64,000 bases of DNA from Aplectana chamaeleonis (lineage: Eukaryota > Nematoda > Chromadorea > Rhabditida > Cosmocercidae). Positions within the stretch are counted from its first letter, which is position 1. Each line of letters opens with the position of its first letter. Positions 33,346-44,188 of the stretch are shown here, piece after piece. The notes below the pieces were generated by a model, which ran no database searches, was not told the origin of the DNA, and saw only the letters and a list, made by a program, of their open reading frames with translations. The position numbers and the translations under genes are program-made. The stretch covers positions 869,001 through 933,000 of the forward strand of contig JAPDOI010000133.1 of the NCBI GenBank assembly GCA_029168955.1. Reading direction: 5' to 3'.

Positions 33346-33797
33346 TTCTTTGCCATCGCATATATAACACCATTCCATTCTGACGAGTATATGGTTTATA
33401 TGATATAATTTTCAAAAAATTTCTACAAATATTATAATTCTATTACTGCTTAAAACAAACATACAAAAACGGAAAAAGAGAGTATTTTTCTTTAATTGGC
33501 GCTTGACTGACTTCCACTCAGAATTGCTGAGCAAGTTACCTGAGACTTCAACGCAAGTTGCATGATGGCCTCACGCTACTTACTTCGAGTTCACAAGTAA
33601 CTTGAAGCGATGTTACGTGTAGTTTGACGAGATTTTGATTAAAGTAAAATGCGCTTAGAATAAATACACAACATTGCGAGTGACTTGCACTGTTGGTACA
33701 TGTTACTTGGACACGCTCAGAAAATGAAAATATATTACATGTAATATAAAAGGCCTGAATTAATATACATGTAATATAAATTGGCCAATGTATATTA

Positions 33798-36700
33798 CAA
33801 TACCCAACCTAGTTTTTGTAAAAGGCGAAAAAAACGCGGAACATCGCTTTTTCCGTCTTTTGATCATAACCCCCTTCACAGTTGACGCTTTTCAAATTTG
33901 AAGCCTTTTTTGGAATCAGCATTGATCATTCTTTCTTTTTGATCTATACATGGCTTACTCTCAAACAAGGCATATAGATTTGACACAATCAATCGAGCGA
34001 GAAGTGGGAAAATTATAAATGCTGAAATGTGTAACTGTGTCTACTTTGGTCTATTCAACTTGCTTTTGATTTGGATTTTTTCATTTCAGAAATTTTATTT
34101 CTTTTTGATTTTTTTAATTTTTCAAATTTTAATTCCACTTCAACTCTCGGCATTATTTCATTCAGTTATTTGTTTAATATTTCTTAGTGTTGTCTGTAAC
34201 ATTCTTCTTTATACAACACTTTTTATATGAATTCTCACTATAATTTGAATACTTATACATTTCAATTTCATTCATGTAATTATTGTTTTATTTAACAAAA
34301 ATGTTTTTGCTAACAATGTTAAACAACTATTTGGTATCAATCGTTTTAGCTCTATCCTCAGACAAACCATTCAAAACGGTAAAAACCTCGAGCCTCAACA
34401 ATGGAGGAGGTAGTTTGGGTTTCAATCTCTTGTATCAATATTCAAAATTTCTGGGATTATTTTCGGAATTCGAAAATAACAGCCGTCGTCCTAATTTTAA
34501 GAAAGTTTGCAAGTTTAAGAAAGAGGTTATTTCTTGAAGTAGGTATGACACATTTCTGCCCTCCCAAGATGTTGAAAATTTTCAGATTTAATGAAACTTG
34601 AACCTGAAAAAACCTTACCAGTCGATTTTTGTAGTATTGCTGACTTCTGAAACTGTCTCTATACCTGGGAAACAGTCAAGATTTACTTCTAATCTTGTTT
34701 AGTCTTGTATGAACTTCTGTTCTGGCGATCGTAACCCTTCAGCTTACCCGTATCTCCACTCCTCCACTCTGTCTCTCTCCATTTCCTCGACGATCTGACG
34801 CACTTCTCGCTCGCGAACAGTCCTCCGAATTGATTGAATTCGCGCAGCAGGGATGGACTGGAGAGCCAGACCACCCAGCAGCCAGCGCGCGCGGCTGCGG
34901 CGCGTCACCGCAGTGATTAATCTCCTAAGGCCTCTTTCAGAGTGCGATCGCTGATCGATGCGATGACATGTTTTGAATACAGATCGACATGCGACGCGAT
35001 CTCGACCGATCTTCATGTTTATTATCCCATCGCGTCGCTCGGCGATGGAACTCTGAAAGAAGTTCAAGCGAAAGGTCTGCCTCGACCAATTGACGGCTCG
35101 TCTTCGAATGCGAATATAAATCATCAAAACAAGGATAGTGTCGGAATATGGAATTTTCTTTGGTTTTCCGATTTTTTCCATAAAAAGTCTAGATCTATCC
35201 GGATGCTAAGAGGAAAACTCTTGTGGTTCTCTATCAATATGTGAACCTCACCCATTGTTCTTCTTGAAATTAAAAACAGACCTTCGATTCAGGTTTAGCA
35301 CCTTAAAGGAATTCCTTGAGGTTTGACAGCCAACAATGCTCAACCTCCTAAAATTGCTTTCTTCAAAGTATTTCCAATTTTCCACATTTCTGGGGCATTT
35401 TTCGGAAATCGGTAGGTCAAATCCAATCAGAAATCAGATAATCAAAAATCGAAATTTCTGCCTATCCCTGGTCCCTAGTGAGGGGTATGGTAAGAATCTA
35501 CGCAGGCTTGTGGGAACGCAGTGGTGTTCATATGGTCCAGTTGTGGATGCTTTTTTGCTACAGATCGAGTGAATCAAAGTTATTTCCAGGACCATACTAC
35601 CCGCGACGAGCGACGCGACGCAATGTTTACCATCAATATCGACCGAAAATCGATATGCTTGATATGCACTGTCGCTGTCGCTGGTCGCGGGCAGTATGAT
35701 CCCGGCCTATTCGATTGAGCACGACCTTTGCTTTAATCGATGCGCGGCCGCACGCGCTTTCCGCTTTGTGGTCCGCGACCAAGGATTTACTTCACCGAAG
35801 GCACGAATATTTCAAGAGGTTACTGTCAAGGGTCTTTCCCCACAGTAGCACAGATAACACAGAGTTTTCCTCGTAGAATTCGGATAAATCTGTCTTTCAA
35901 ATTAAAAAACGGAAAACTCAAGAAAATTCCATATTCCCACCCTATTCCTTGTATTTAATGTTTTAAATCCGCATTTGACGATGCCGTCAATTGATTGAGG
36001 CAGACTTTTCGCTTAGGAGATTAATCACTGCGGTAGACGTGCCGCAGCCGCGCGCGCTGGCTGCTGGGTGATCTGGCTCTCCAGTCCATCCCTGCGCGAA
36101 TTCAATCCGATTCGGGGACTGTTCTCGGCGAGGAGTGCGTCAGATCGTCGAGAGAAATGGAGAGAGACAGAGTGAGGGAGTGGAGATACGTGTAAGCTGA
36201 AGGTTGACGATCGCCAGAACGAAGTTCATACAAGATTAGAAGTAAATCTTGACTGTTTCCCAGGTATAGAGACAGTTTCGAAGTCAGCAATACTACAAAT
36301 TCGATTATTAAGGTTTTTAAGGTTCAAGTCTCATTAAATCTGAAGATTTTCAACATCTTGGGAGGGCGAAATGTGTCATACCTACTTCAAGAAATAACCT
36401 CTTTCTTAAACTTGCAAACTTTCTTAAAATTAGGACGACGGATGTTATTTTCGAATTCTGAAACTAATCTCAGAAATTTCTGAATATTGATACAAGTGAT
36501 TCAAACTCAAACTACCTCCTGCATTGTTGAGGCCCGAAGTTTTTACCGTTTTGAATGGTTCGTCTGAGGATACAGCCAAAACGATTGATATCCAAATAAT
36601 TATTTAACGTTGTCAGCACAACCATTTTTTAAATAAAGCAATAATTATATGAATGAAATTGAAATGTATAAGTATTCAAGTTATAGTGAGAATTAATATA

Positions 36701-37081
36701 AAATAGAGTAGTATAAAAAGAACGCTACAAACAGCATAAAAAATGTTAAACAAATAACTGAATGAATAGCTAATAAATAATGCCAAGAGTTGAAATGGAA
36801 TTAAATTTTGAAAAATTAAGTTGAATAGACTAAAAAGTAGACACAGTCACACATTTCAGCATATAATATTGTTCCATTTTCACTGATTGATTGTGTCAAA
36901 CCTATATGCCTTGTTTGAGAGTAGGCCATGTGTAGATCAAAAAGAAAGAGTGATCAATGCTGATTCCAGAAGTGTCTTCAAATTTGAAAAACGTCAACTG
37001 TGAAGCGAGTTATGATCAAAAGACGAAAAAAGCAATTTTCCGGGTTTTTTTCGCCTTTTACCAAAACTTAGGTGGGTATTG
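33798..37081. mobile_element. Long-arm fold-back DNA element, copy 2 (complete)
   Basis: Both termini are present: CAATACCCAACCTAG at the left and TAGGTGGGTATTG at the right, each bordered by TA. The left arm runs to about 34928, the right arm starts at about 36011, and the loop is about 1.08 kb. The arms end in the same ctcctaag/cttaggag word. The loop holds diverged GCGATCGCTGATCGATGCG-like and CGCGACGAGCGACGCGACG segments but no transposase. TA flanks suggest Tc1/mariner-type mobilisation in trans. Confidence 0.92.
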
Positions 37082-37748
37082 TACTTGCAAATTATCTCGA
37101 CCGATGTATGTTACATGTAATATATCGGTCCCTCGCTCGCAGGTTAAATGTCAGCAAGTAATATGTTTTCGATGGTGAAAACATAATACTTGTAACATAA
37201 GAGACGATTACAATATACTTGTAATACATCTCCGTCAATGTAAGTTACATGTGAATTATCTCTACATGTAGTATAAGTGTAACATAATTCAAATATCTCC
37301 AGCAACTGAGGGCCAGTGCTGAACACATTCCGCAAACCTGCACAGCATACGGGCCGCCTCATACCTTAGCCATGAGCGCAGGCCCATTAGAATGATTTTC
37401 GACAGGGTGATAACTCGCCCTGGCCGAGTCGTTGATCTCTCACTCCTCATGATTCGTTTAAATCGTTAGGGAGGATTAGAGCTCAGGAATCTCTGGTAAA
37501 GTTACATGCGAATTAACGACTCTAAACATGTTACCTGCGACTTATTTTCATAACTTTAAGTTACATGTGACCTTCAGCAAAGTAAGTATGTTGCACAGTG
37601 AGAGTTGACTTACAAGTGACATAAAGTACTGACGTGTAACCTAAACGTGTTATTTTATCACACATGTAACTTATCTCGGGGCGGGTTGTTTCCTAGGGAG
37701 GTATACGACGCGCTCTCGGGCAAGTCTCGGATGTCGCTAGCATCGCCG

Positions 37749-37770
37749 GTTCAATTACCCAGGTTTCAGG
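37749..37770 (+). other. SL1-like sequence followed by GT
   Basis: 19 of 22 positions match SL1, and the next bases are GTACTTCGG, a possible donor. An inverted relative lies at about 39031-39049 (minus; acccaagttttgag followed by gtacttgg). No Sm-site or known SL RNA body is visible downstream, so this is at best a diverged SL RNA pseudogene or a coincidental repeat. Confidence 0.35.
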
Positions 37771-38099
37771 TACTTCGGTCCGCCCACCGGCCGGAGACCC
37801 TGCTGGGCCCCCGCCGTGCTCGGCGAGCATGCTGGGTGTCAATGTGGTGACCGCGTCGCGTGTCGGTGCCGGCCGCGTCGCGTGTGGTTGTCAGGTAGCA
37901 TGTAACAACTGGGCAAGTTACTCGAAATGTTGCGCATTATGAGAGCAAATTACATGATATTTTAATCAAAACCTGGTCAAGCTACACGTAACATCGCGCT
38001 TCAAGTTACTTATGAACTTAAAGTAAGTTGCGTGAAGCCATCATGCAACTTGCGTTAAAGTCTCAGGTAACTTGTTGAAAACTCCTGAGAGGGAGCGAA

Positions 38100-38304
38100 A
38101 GCAATATTTTTAAAGCAAGCTTAAGCCCAATGCTTCTTGAATGAAGCTGTGGGATCTAAGCCTGCTGCTTCAGTCATGAAGTAGCGTGCTTTAAGCTCCT
38201 GGATGTCCAAGAGAGCTTAAAGCTTGCTGATTCGTACCTGAAGCAGTAGCCAGGAACTTGCAGCTCCAACCCTTGAAGCATCGAGCTTCAACTTGCAGCT
38301 CTAA
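38100..38304. repeat. GCTTGAAGC/AAGCTTAAGC-rich segment
   Basis: Words such as gcttaa, agcttaaagcttgc, gaagca and gagcttcaacttgc repeat on both strands over about 200 bp. Non-coding. Confidence 0.5.
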
Positions 38305-38308
38305 TTAA

Positions 38309-38758
38309 AGGCAGTGTTCACGATAAATTTCACTTCCGATATCTCAACAGTTTACGGAAAGTCTGGTTCACCATATAGCAAGGCATGCTTAAACAGGACA
38401 CGAAAGACGCGTTTTTGAGCCAAAATAGGCTCTCCCTTATTTACGTTGATTTTTGAGCGTGGAGGAATTGACCACTAGAAGGATGATTTCTATCAGTGCA
38501 ATGAAGCTAACAGCTCACTTTATCAGCACTTCCTTGACTTGATCCTTCCTGTAATCTGAGTCTTCATTTGATCATTCCAAGGGGGCGGATCTGGGGCACC
38601 AGGCGTGTCTGGAGCACCAAAACGCTTGTTTGCAGCCGTTATTTTGACGGTCCTGGCTCAGTTTGTACCGTTCTTTCGACACTGGGAGCCTAGGATCCTT
38701 CTCGCCTATCATTTTCAATGTGGAAAGTCAACGAGGATGATCATCTTGAACGCTGCCT
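38309..38758. mobile_element. TTAA MITE, AGGCAGTG subfamily
   Basis: TTAA at 38305-38308 and 38759-38762; left end AGGCAGTGTTCACGATAAA, right end CTTGAACGCTGCCT. Close to the copy at 43040-43486. Confidence 0.9.
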
Positions 38759-38762
38759 TTAA

Positions 38763-39275
38763 GTTACATGAATTATAAGTGTATGTTACATGTGATATAA
38801 GTGTAGGTTACATGCGATATAAAGGTAATATACTTGAATGTCTCAAGTATCTTACACTTTATATTACATGTAACATGTTTTCCTTTTTCTGAGCGTACAC
38901 GCTAAGTGGCCGGCACATTGACAAGCGACGAGGCTAGCACACCGTCATACGACCCGGCCTGCTCGACGAGCACGACTGGGACGACGGCGGTCTGTCAGGC
39001 GGGGCCTCTAGCCGGTGTGCGGGTCTGGTCCAAGTACCTCAAAACTTGGGTAAAGACGCTGCCTTCATCTGAGTCCTGCCTCAAGAGTGCATCGTATACC
39101 TCCCTAGGAAACAGCGCGCCGTAGATAAGTTACATGTGCGATAAAATAATGCCTTCAAGTAGCACCGTGGGTGGAACTCGCTCCGTGGATTATATATCCA
39201 ATGTTTAAGGTCAAATCTGACTCAAAGTTGTAAAGACAGGTTGCCGGCAACGTTTCAAGACCCCTTAATTCGCAT
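38763..39275 (-). repeat. Partial inverted copy of the TTACATGTAA-palindrome element
   Basis: The reverse complement aligns with 37660-37900: both carry gtttcctagggaggtatacga, an SL1-like acccaagttt word, ggtacttggacc-type sequence and a GC-rich block. 38763-38880 repeats gttacatgtgatataagtg variants. Confidence 0.7.
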
Positions 39276-39544
39276 GTAACTCTGTCAGAAATTCCTTACC
39301 TGTGGAGTCCCGCACCCTTCCATAGGCGAACTCACAGCGGGCCTTAAAACTCATATCCAACCGTTCAGGAACCCCTTCAGCAAGCTTTTATATAAGGAAC
39401 TGACCATATCGTGTTATCAGTACACGCCATCACACCATAATAACAACAAACCGAATCGCTTTATTTTTGAAAAAAAAAAACTACCGAATTCCCGTTTATT
39501 CCCACAGACACACAGTCACACTCACAGAATTAGGCAAATATATC

Positions 39545-40240
39545 TAATTGTTTTGCTTTGCTACGGATTAGTATGATTTGGAAATGTAACATTTGTGAGA
39601 AACTCGTTAAAAGAAGTGAAATGTCTTATGCTACTGATTTGGCATGGGAATAAACTCGAAAGAAGCGCTAAAAACTCAGTGAAATGATTCATCCTCGATT
39701 TGGCTGTACACTTGTTTACTAAACAACAAAAATTGAGTGTGACATTGAAAAGCCAAATCACACACTTCTTTTTAAGCATTTATGTATTCGTGTGACAGCA
39801 GCTCTCTTACTTGACGACATTCGCATAAACACACTACGTGATGTTATTTCCACTTTCATTAATTGATATTCAATCGGAAGCGATTGCGTCAAATAATTTA
39901 GTATTGCTTGAAAATCAATATTTCTGAATGGTTGAGGTGGGAGACGCAACATAATTTTGCAAGGACCTGAGACTTTTTAACCTAAACTGCAAGCGTTAGG
40001 TTGATTTCAGAAGAGATGTGCGTGATTTGGTTTTTCAATGTCACACTCAATTTTTGTTGTTTAGTAAACAAGTGCACAGCCAAATCAACGATGAATCATT
40101 TCACTGAGTTTTTAGCGCTTCTTTCGAGTTTATTCCCATGCCAAATCAGTAGCATAAGACATTTCACTTCTTTTAACGAGTTTCTCACAAATGTTACATT
40201 TCCAAATCATACTAATCAGTAGCAAAGCAAAGCAGTTAAA
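39545..40240. mobile_element. Fold-back repeat with ~215-bp arms, each carrying the same short ORF
   Basis: Left arm 39545-39776 and right arm 40008-40240 are inverted copies; the outer words are ttttgctttgctac and gtagcaaagcaaag. The loop is about 230 bp. Each arm encodes the same ~72-residue frame (CVIWLFNVTLNFCCLVNKCT on the minus strand, a near-identical one on the plus strand). This follows from the palindrome and is not evidence for a protein. Confidence 0.85.
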
Positions 40241-40276
40241 TAATTTCACTTTATTTTAGCAAAAGCTTCCTTTTGA

Positions 40277-40375
40277 AGGCACATTACACCCTCAGATATG
40301 ACTTTCATATGTCCATGCTGTTGTGTAGTAGACCCCTCTTGCATAACACTTGCCCACCCCTTCTAGCGCCACCAC
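40277..40375. mobile_element. Fragment of a TTAA MITE (AGGCACAGTACACC subfamily)
   Basis: AGGCACATTACACCCTCAGA and the following ~90 bp match 13434-13530. The right end is missing. Confidence 0.65.
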
Positions 40376-40761
40376 TGTTCACACCCTTTTCTTGGTTTCC
40401 AAACCCAATGACGACTAGATGAAACAGGATTATATTTTGCCACCGGCACAAAATTCACACGGAAGTGAAGTAGTTTTTCTTACCAGAGTTTTCTATGAGT
40501 AGGCCCCAATATCGTGCAATCCCTATCACCGGTGAGGCTGTTTCCCTAATCCCTAGTGTGTTCAGCTTCAGCCGCTCACTCTGGAGAATGACGGTGTGTG
40601 AATGAAAACACACCGCTCTCAATTTCTTTTATACCCTACCCCTTTTCAACTGCTTATCATCAATTTTGTTTACCGTGAGAATTTTGTGCCGGTGGCAATT
40701 TATAATCGTCTCTAGATGAACGGATGAATCGCAACCGCGTTTTCGATTTTCACTTCTTTGC

Positions 40762-41640
40762 CGCTCCTCCCACTTGGGTCAAACACACCATCAGTAACGC
40801 TTGGCGTACTCCCAGTTGGGTCCCGCCCTCTTTCCCCGGTGCTGACGCTTTTTCAGTCAAGTCCCACTCACTTTCCCCGGCGCTTGGCGCACTCCCAGTT
40901 GGGTCCCTCACGCTTTCCTCGGCGCTTGGCGCACCCGAAGTTGGGTTCCTTACACGTTCCCCGGCGCTTGGCGCGTTCCCAGTTGGGTCCCGCACAACTT
41001 CTCCGGCGCTTGGCGCACTCCCAGTTGGGTCCCGCACACGTTCTCCGGCGCTTGGCGTGCTCCCAGTTAAATCCCGCCCACTTTCCCCGGCCCTTGGCGC
41101 GCTCCCAGTTGGGTCCTGCACATTTTCTCCGACGCTCGGCGCCTTTAATTGGGGTCCCGCACACGTTCCCCCGTCGCTTGGCGCACTTTCAGTCAGGTCC
41201 CACACACGTTCTGTGGGGTTTGGCACACTTCCAGTTAGATCCCGCCCACTTTTCCCGGCCCTTGGCGCACTCCTAGTTGGGTCCCGAACACGTTCCCGGC
41301 GCTCGGCGAAATTTCAGTTGGGTTCCGCGCAGGTTCCCTGGCGCTTGGCGCGCTTCCAGTCAGGTTCCACACACGTTCTGTGGCGCTTGGCACATTTCCG
41401 TTGGGGTTCCGCATGCGTTCGCCGGCGCTTGGCGCACTCACAGTTGGATCCCGCACACTTTTACGGGCGCCTGGTGCCTCTTCAGTCAAGTCCCGCACAC
41501 GTTCCCCGGCGCTTGGCGCACTCTTGGTTGGGTCTCGCACTTTCCCTGCGCTTTGCGCATTTTCATTCGGGTCCCGCGCACGTTCCTTTGCGCATGGCAC
41601 ACTTCCAGTCGAACCCCGCACAATAAACGGTGTGCATACG
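40762..41640. repeat. 42-bp minisatellite, about 21 units, open in several frames
   Basis: The unit begins agttgggtcccgcacacg and ends ggcgcttggcgcactccc; spacing is 42 bases between well-aligned units (40981, 41023, 41065). Because 42 is a multiple of three, long frames stay open on both strands, including a 300-codon plus-strand frame (40724-41626) with a 14-residue repeat of the type SPALGALPVGSRTR. Openness in several frames at once argues that the frames are by-products. Confidence 0.92.
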
Positions 41641-41672
41641 GTTCCTGATGAACGTAAAGGAGACCTACTCTA

Positions 41673-42185
41673 AGGCCCCCGTCATAGTCGGTGGATCTAC
41701 TGAGTCCCACCGGGTCGATACGCATCGAATTCGTGGAAAACGGGTGCAAAAAAATCAACCCACTGAGTCCGACTGCGACCGTCTGATGCCCACCGCAATC
41801 CCCCCGGTCGATACTGATATTTCTCATGCGTACAAGGGCGGGGCCAATGCACCGACTGAGTCCGACTGAGTCCCGCTGAGTCCCACCCTGTCGATAGTGT
41901 TTTTCACGTGATTTGGGTGCATTTTTTTCGGCCGACTGCGACCTGCCGAGTCCCGCCGCATCTCAGCTCTTGTCGTCTGCGCTCTGCCCCACCTGCTGCT
42001 GATACGGAAATCAGATTCAGACATGTTGAAAACAAGAAAAATCATCCATCAAACACGTTCCGATTCACAGCTGAGGTGATAATCGTCACTATCAATTGCG
42101 TGTTTCGCAGAGGAGCTGGTTGGTGCTGGGGGCAACCGGACTCAGTGGGACTCAGCAGGTTTTTCTACGAAGTCTGACCGGGGCC
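41673..42185. mobile_element. TIR element with CTGAGTCC repeats
   Basis: Ends AGGCCCCCGTCATAGTC and GTCTGACCGGGGCC are imperfect inverted repeats bordered by TA (41671-41672, 42186-42187). The interior repeats tgagtccgac, tgagtcccgc and tgagtcccacc near both ends. Non-coding. Confidence 0.65.
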
Positions 42186-42654
42186 TAACGCTTGCAAACA
42201 ATTCACTCTTATCACAATACCTCTCCATTTCTCTCAATTGCCCAACCATGTTTCTTATCATTTAAATGTTTCTCCGGACTCACACACACACACACACACA
42301 GAAACACAGACACACATTTTAAAATTCACTAATTTTTCAATATCTCGAGAACCACAAAGCAGATTTTTCTGAAACTTGGGCAGTGTTAAGAACCTTTACT
42401 GCTCTACATTTTGTGAAAATGCCAAGTTTGAAACTATCTCCCAAACCGAGATTCTGTAACGAGGGGTGTGCTCAGAAGCAATCCTTTTCCAAATCAGGTG
42501 TGCGCTTCGCGCGCACCACAATATGTAGATAGTAGGATAGTTATCGAATATTTTTCCTGTAAATGGACTCAACCTCAGCTTTTTGAAAAAGTGAACACGG
42601 GATTCGAATCTGAATTCAGCGCCCCAGATAAGCCCCTAAGAATTCGGCAAGGAA
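42186..42654. other. Unassigned spacer with a (CA)n run
   Basis: A CA microsatellite lies at about 42281-42300. Otherwise nothing recognised. Confidence 0.5.
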
Positions 42655-42772
42655 AGGGTTCAAAAATCTAAACTCTCCGATTTTTTCGGCATTTTTAGGC
42701 TTTTTCGGAAATCGGAAATCGGAAGGCCAAACCATCGGAAATCGGAAATCGGAATCCCGCTCGTCCCTGCCT
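42655..42772. mobile_element. hAT-like terminal segment with CGGAAATC repeats
   Basis: The reverse complement starts CAGGGACGAGCGGGATTCC and continues with GATTTCCGATTTCCG repeats. This is the layout of the hAT-like ends at 26645 and 29900-30000. It borders the truncated end of the CR1-like LINE. The partner end was not found. Confidence 0.5.
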
Positions 42773-43039
42773 TGATCTTTGCCCAGCTAGCGGGGGTATT
42801 GAGTTCTTTTGCAGCAAACCATGCATCTGTGCGCAACCCTTGAAATGCCTTGAGGTATGGGGGAAGCCTGCGGTGACCGTTAGGGACTATGTGCATTGGT
42901 ACAAAAAGTTCAATACAGTGTTGGATTATGGCAATTAAAATTTTCTATTTTCCATCCACCGTAGCCTCCGACTGAAAGGAACTACACCAGTCAACGTTCA
43001 TCAGGTACTCCTTTATCAAGTCAAAACGAGCTGCTTTAA

Positions 43040-43486
43040 AAGCAGTGTTCACGATAAATTTCACTTCCGATATCACCTCGGTTTACGGAAGGTCTGGTGC
43101 CCTATATAGCAAGGCATGCTTGAAAAGGACACGAAAGACGCATTTTTGAGCCAAAATAGGCCCTTCCTTGTTTACGTTGATTTTTGAGCGTGGAGGAATT
43201 GACCGCTATAAGGATGATACCTATCAGTGCAATGAAGCGATCAGCTCACTTATCAGCACTTCCTTCACTTGATCATTCCTATAATCTGAGTCTTCATTTC
43301 TTCCTTTCAAGGGGAGGATCTGGGGCACGGGGCGTGTCTGGGGCACCAAAACGCTTGTTTGCAGCCGTTATTCTGCCACTCCTCGCTCGTTTTCTACCGT
43401 TCCTTTGGCACTGGGAGCCTAGGATCCTTCTCACCTATCATTTCACTATGGAAAGTCAGCGAGGATGATCATCGTGAGCGCTGCCT
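43040..43486. mobile_element. TTAA MITE, AGGCAGTG subfamily, inside the CR1-like LINE
   Basis: TTAA at 43036-43039 and 43487-43490; left end AAGCAGTGTTCACGATAAA, right end CGTGAGCGCTGCCT. Precise removal restores the minus-strand LINE frame. Confidence 0.92.
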
Positions 43487-43490
43487 TTAA

Positions 43491-44131
43491 AATTCTTTCT
43501 CATCTCCTTCGTGATATTTTGTTTACGAAGCTTGAGCCTGAACTGAATCAAGGAGTGGTCACTCGAACCCAGGGGAGGCAAGACACCTGTATTCAACACG
43601 AAATCGTTGTCACAGCAGGGCACTAAGTCTAGGATACTACCCCCACACGTCTCTGATTTAACGTACTGCGACAGGGAATGAGTGCAGCACATATTCGAAA
43701 AACTCCTGGAAACAAAACTGTTGGCAGTATAGGTGCCCTCCCATCGCACGTCAGAGAAATTGAAGTCGCCGGTGGTAATGCAAGGGTAGTTAACAGACAC
43801 CATATCACTAATACTTGCGGTCAACTGTTCAGTCATCACCGCGGTACAGCTAGGAGCTCTATAAACCACAATGAACCGCACAAGAACGAGCCCTATTTCG
43901 ACGTATATGAGTCCTTAACTGACTCGCGAAAAATAATAACTGGTGAGTACGGCTTCCTAACAAACAAAGCAACCCCACCTCCTCTTTTGCGACTACGGTC
44001 ACACCTGAGAATGTCGTAGTGAGAACTCCAGTCCCCCAGCAGAGGCGCCAGTTCAAATAAAGTCTTCAACCACGTTTCTGTGAGCGCGATAATATCAGTG
44101 TTTTTGTCCTGTAAAAGCAATACAAAAGAAT
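43491..44131 (-). pseudogene. CR1-like AP endonuclease
   Basis: Fragments: NTDIIALTETWLK (catalytic E), RGGGVALFV, then in another frame FIVVYRAPSC, ITTGDFNFSDVRW (GDFN, the D-x-N motif), GSILDLV and LGSSDHSLIQF (SDH motif). One frameshift near 43890 separates the halves. The catalytic motifs are present in order, so the domain was once functional. Upstream it continues (after RTE-1 removal) to CFTTNIRSIVK at 50025-50060, the usual N-terminal block of this domain. Confidence 0.85.
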
Positions 44132-44188
44132 CATTGTTTTTACTGACTTACTTACTTGACTTAATCGGTTGGCTTTCGCCTGACGCGG

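Larger units (their letters stand above)
33532..38074. mobile_element. Inverted-repeat element rich in TTACATGTAA palindromes, split by fold-back copy 2
   Basis: The left arm (33532-33720) and right arm (37905-38074) are inverted copies with ends CAAGTTACCTGAGACTT and AAGTCTCAGGTAACTTG. The unsplit element would be about 1.26 kb; fold-back copy 2 (33798-37081) sits inside. Interior 37085-37680 is packed with variants of gttacatgtaac and acttgtaacat. No target duplication could be defined. Non-coding. Confidence 0.75.

Noticed and set aside
40724..41626. 300-codon plus-strand ORF
   Set aside because: It is produced by a 42-bp minisatellite with a period divisible by three; other frames on both strands are open over the same array.
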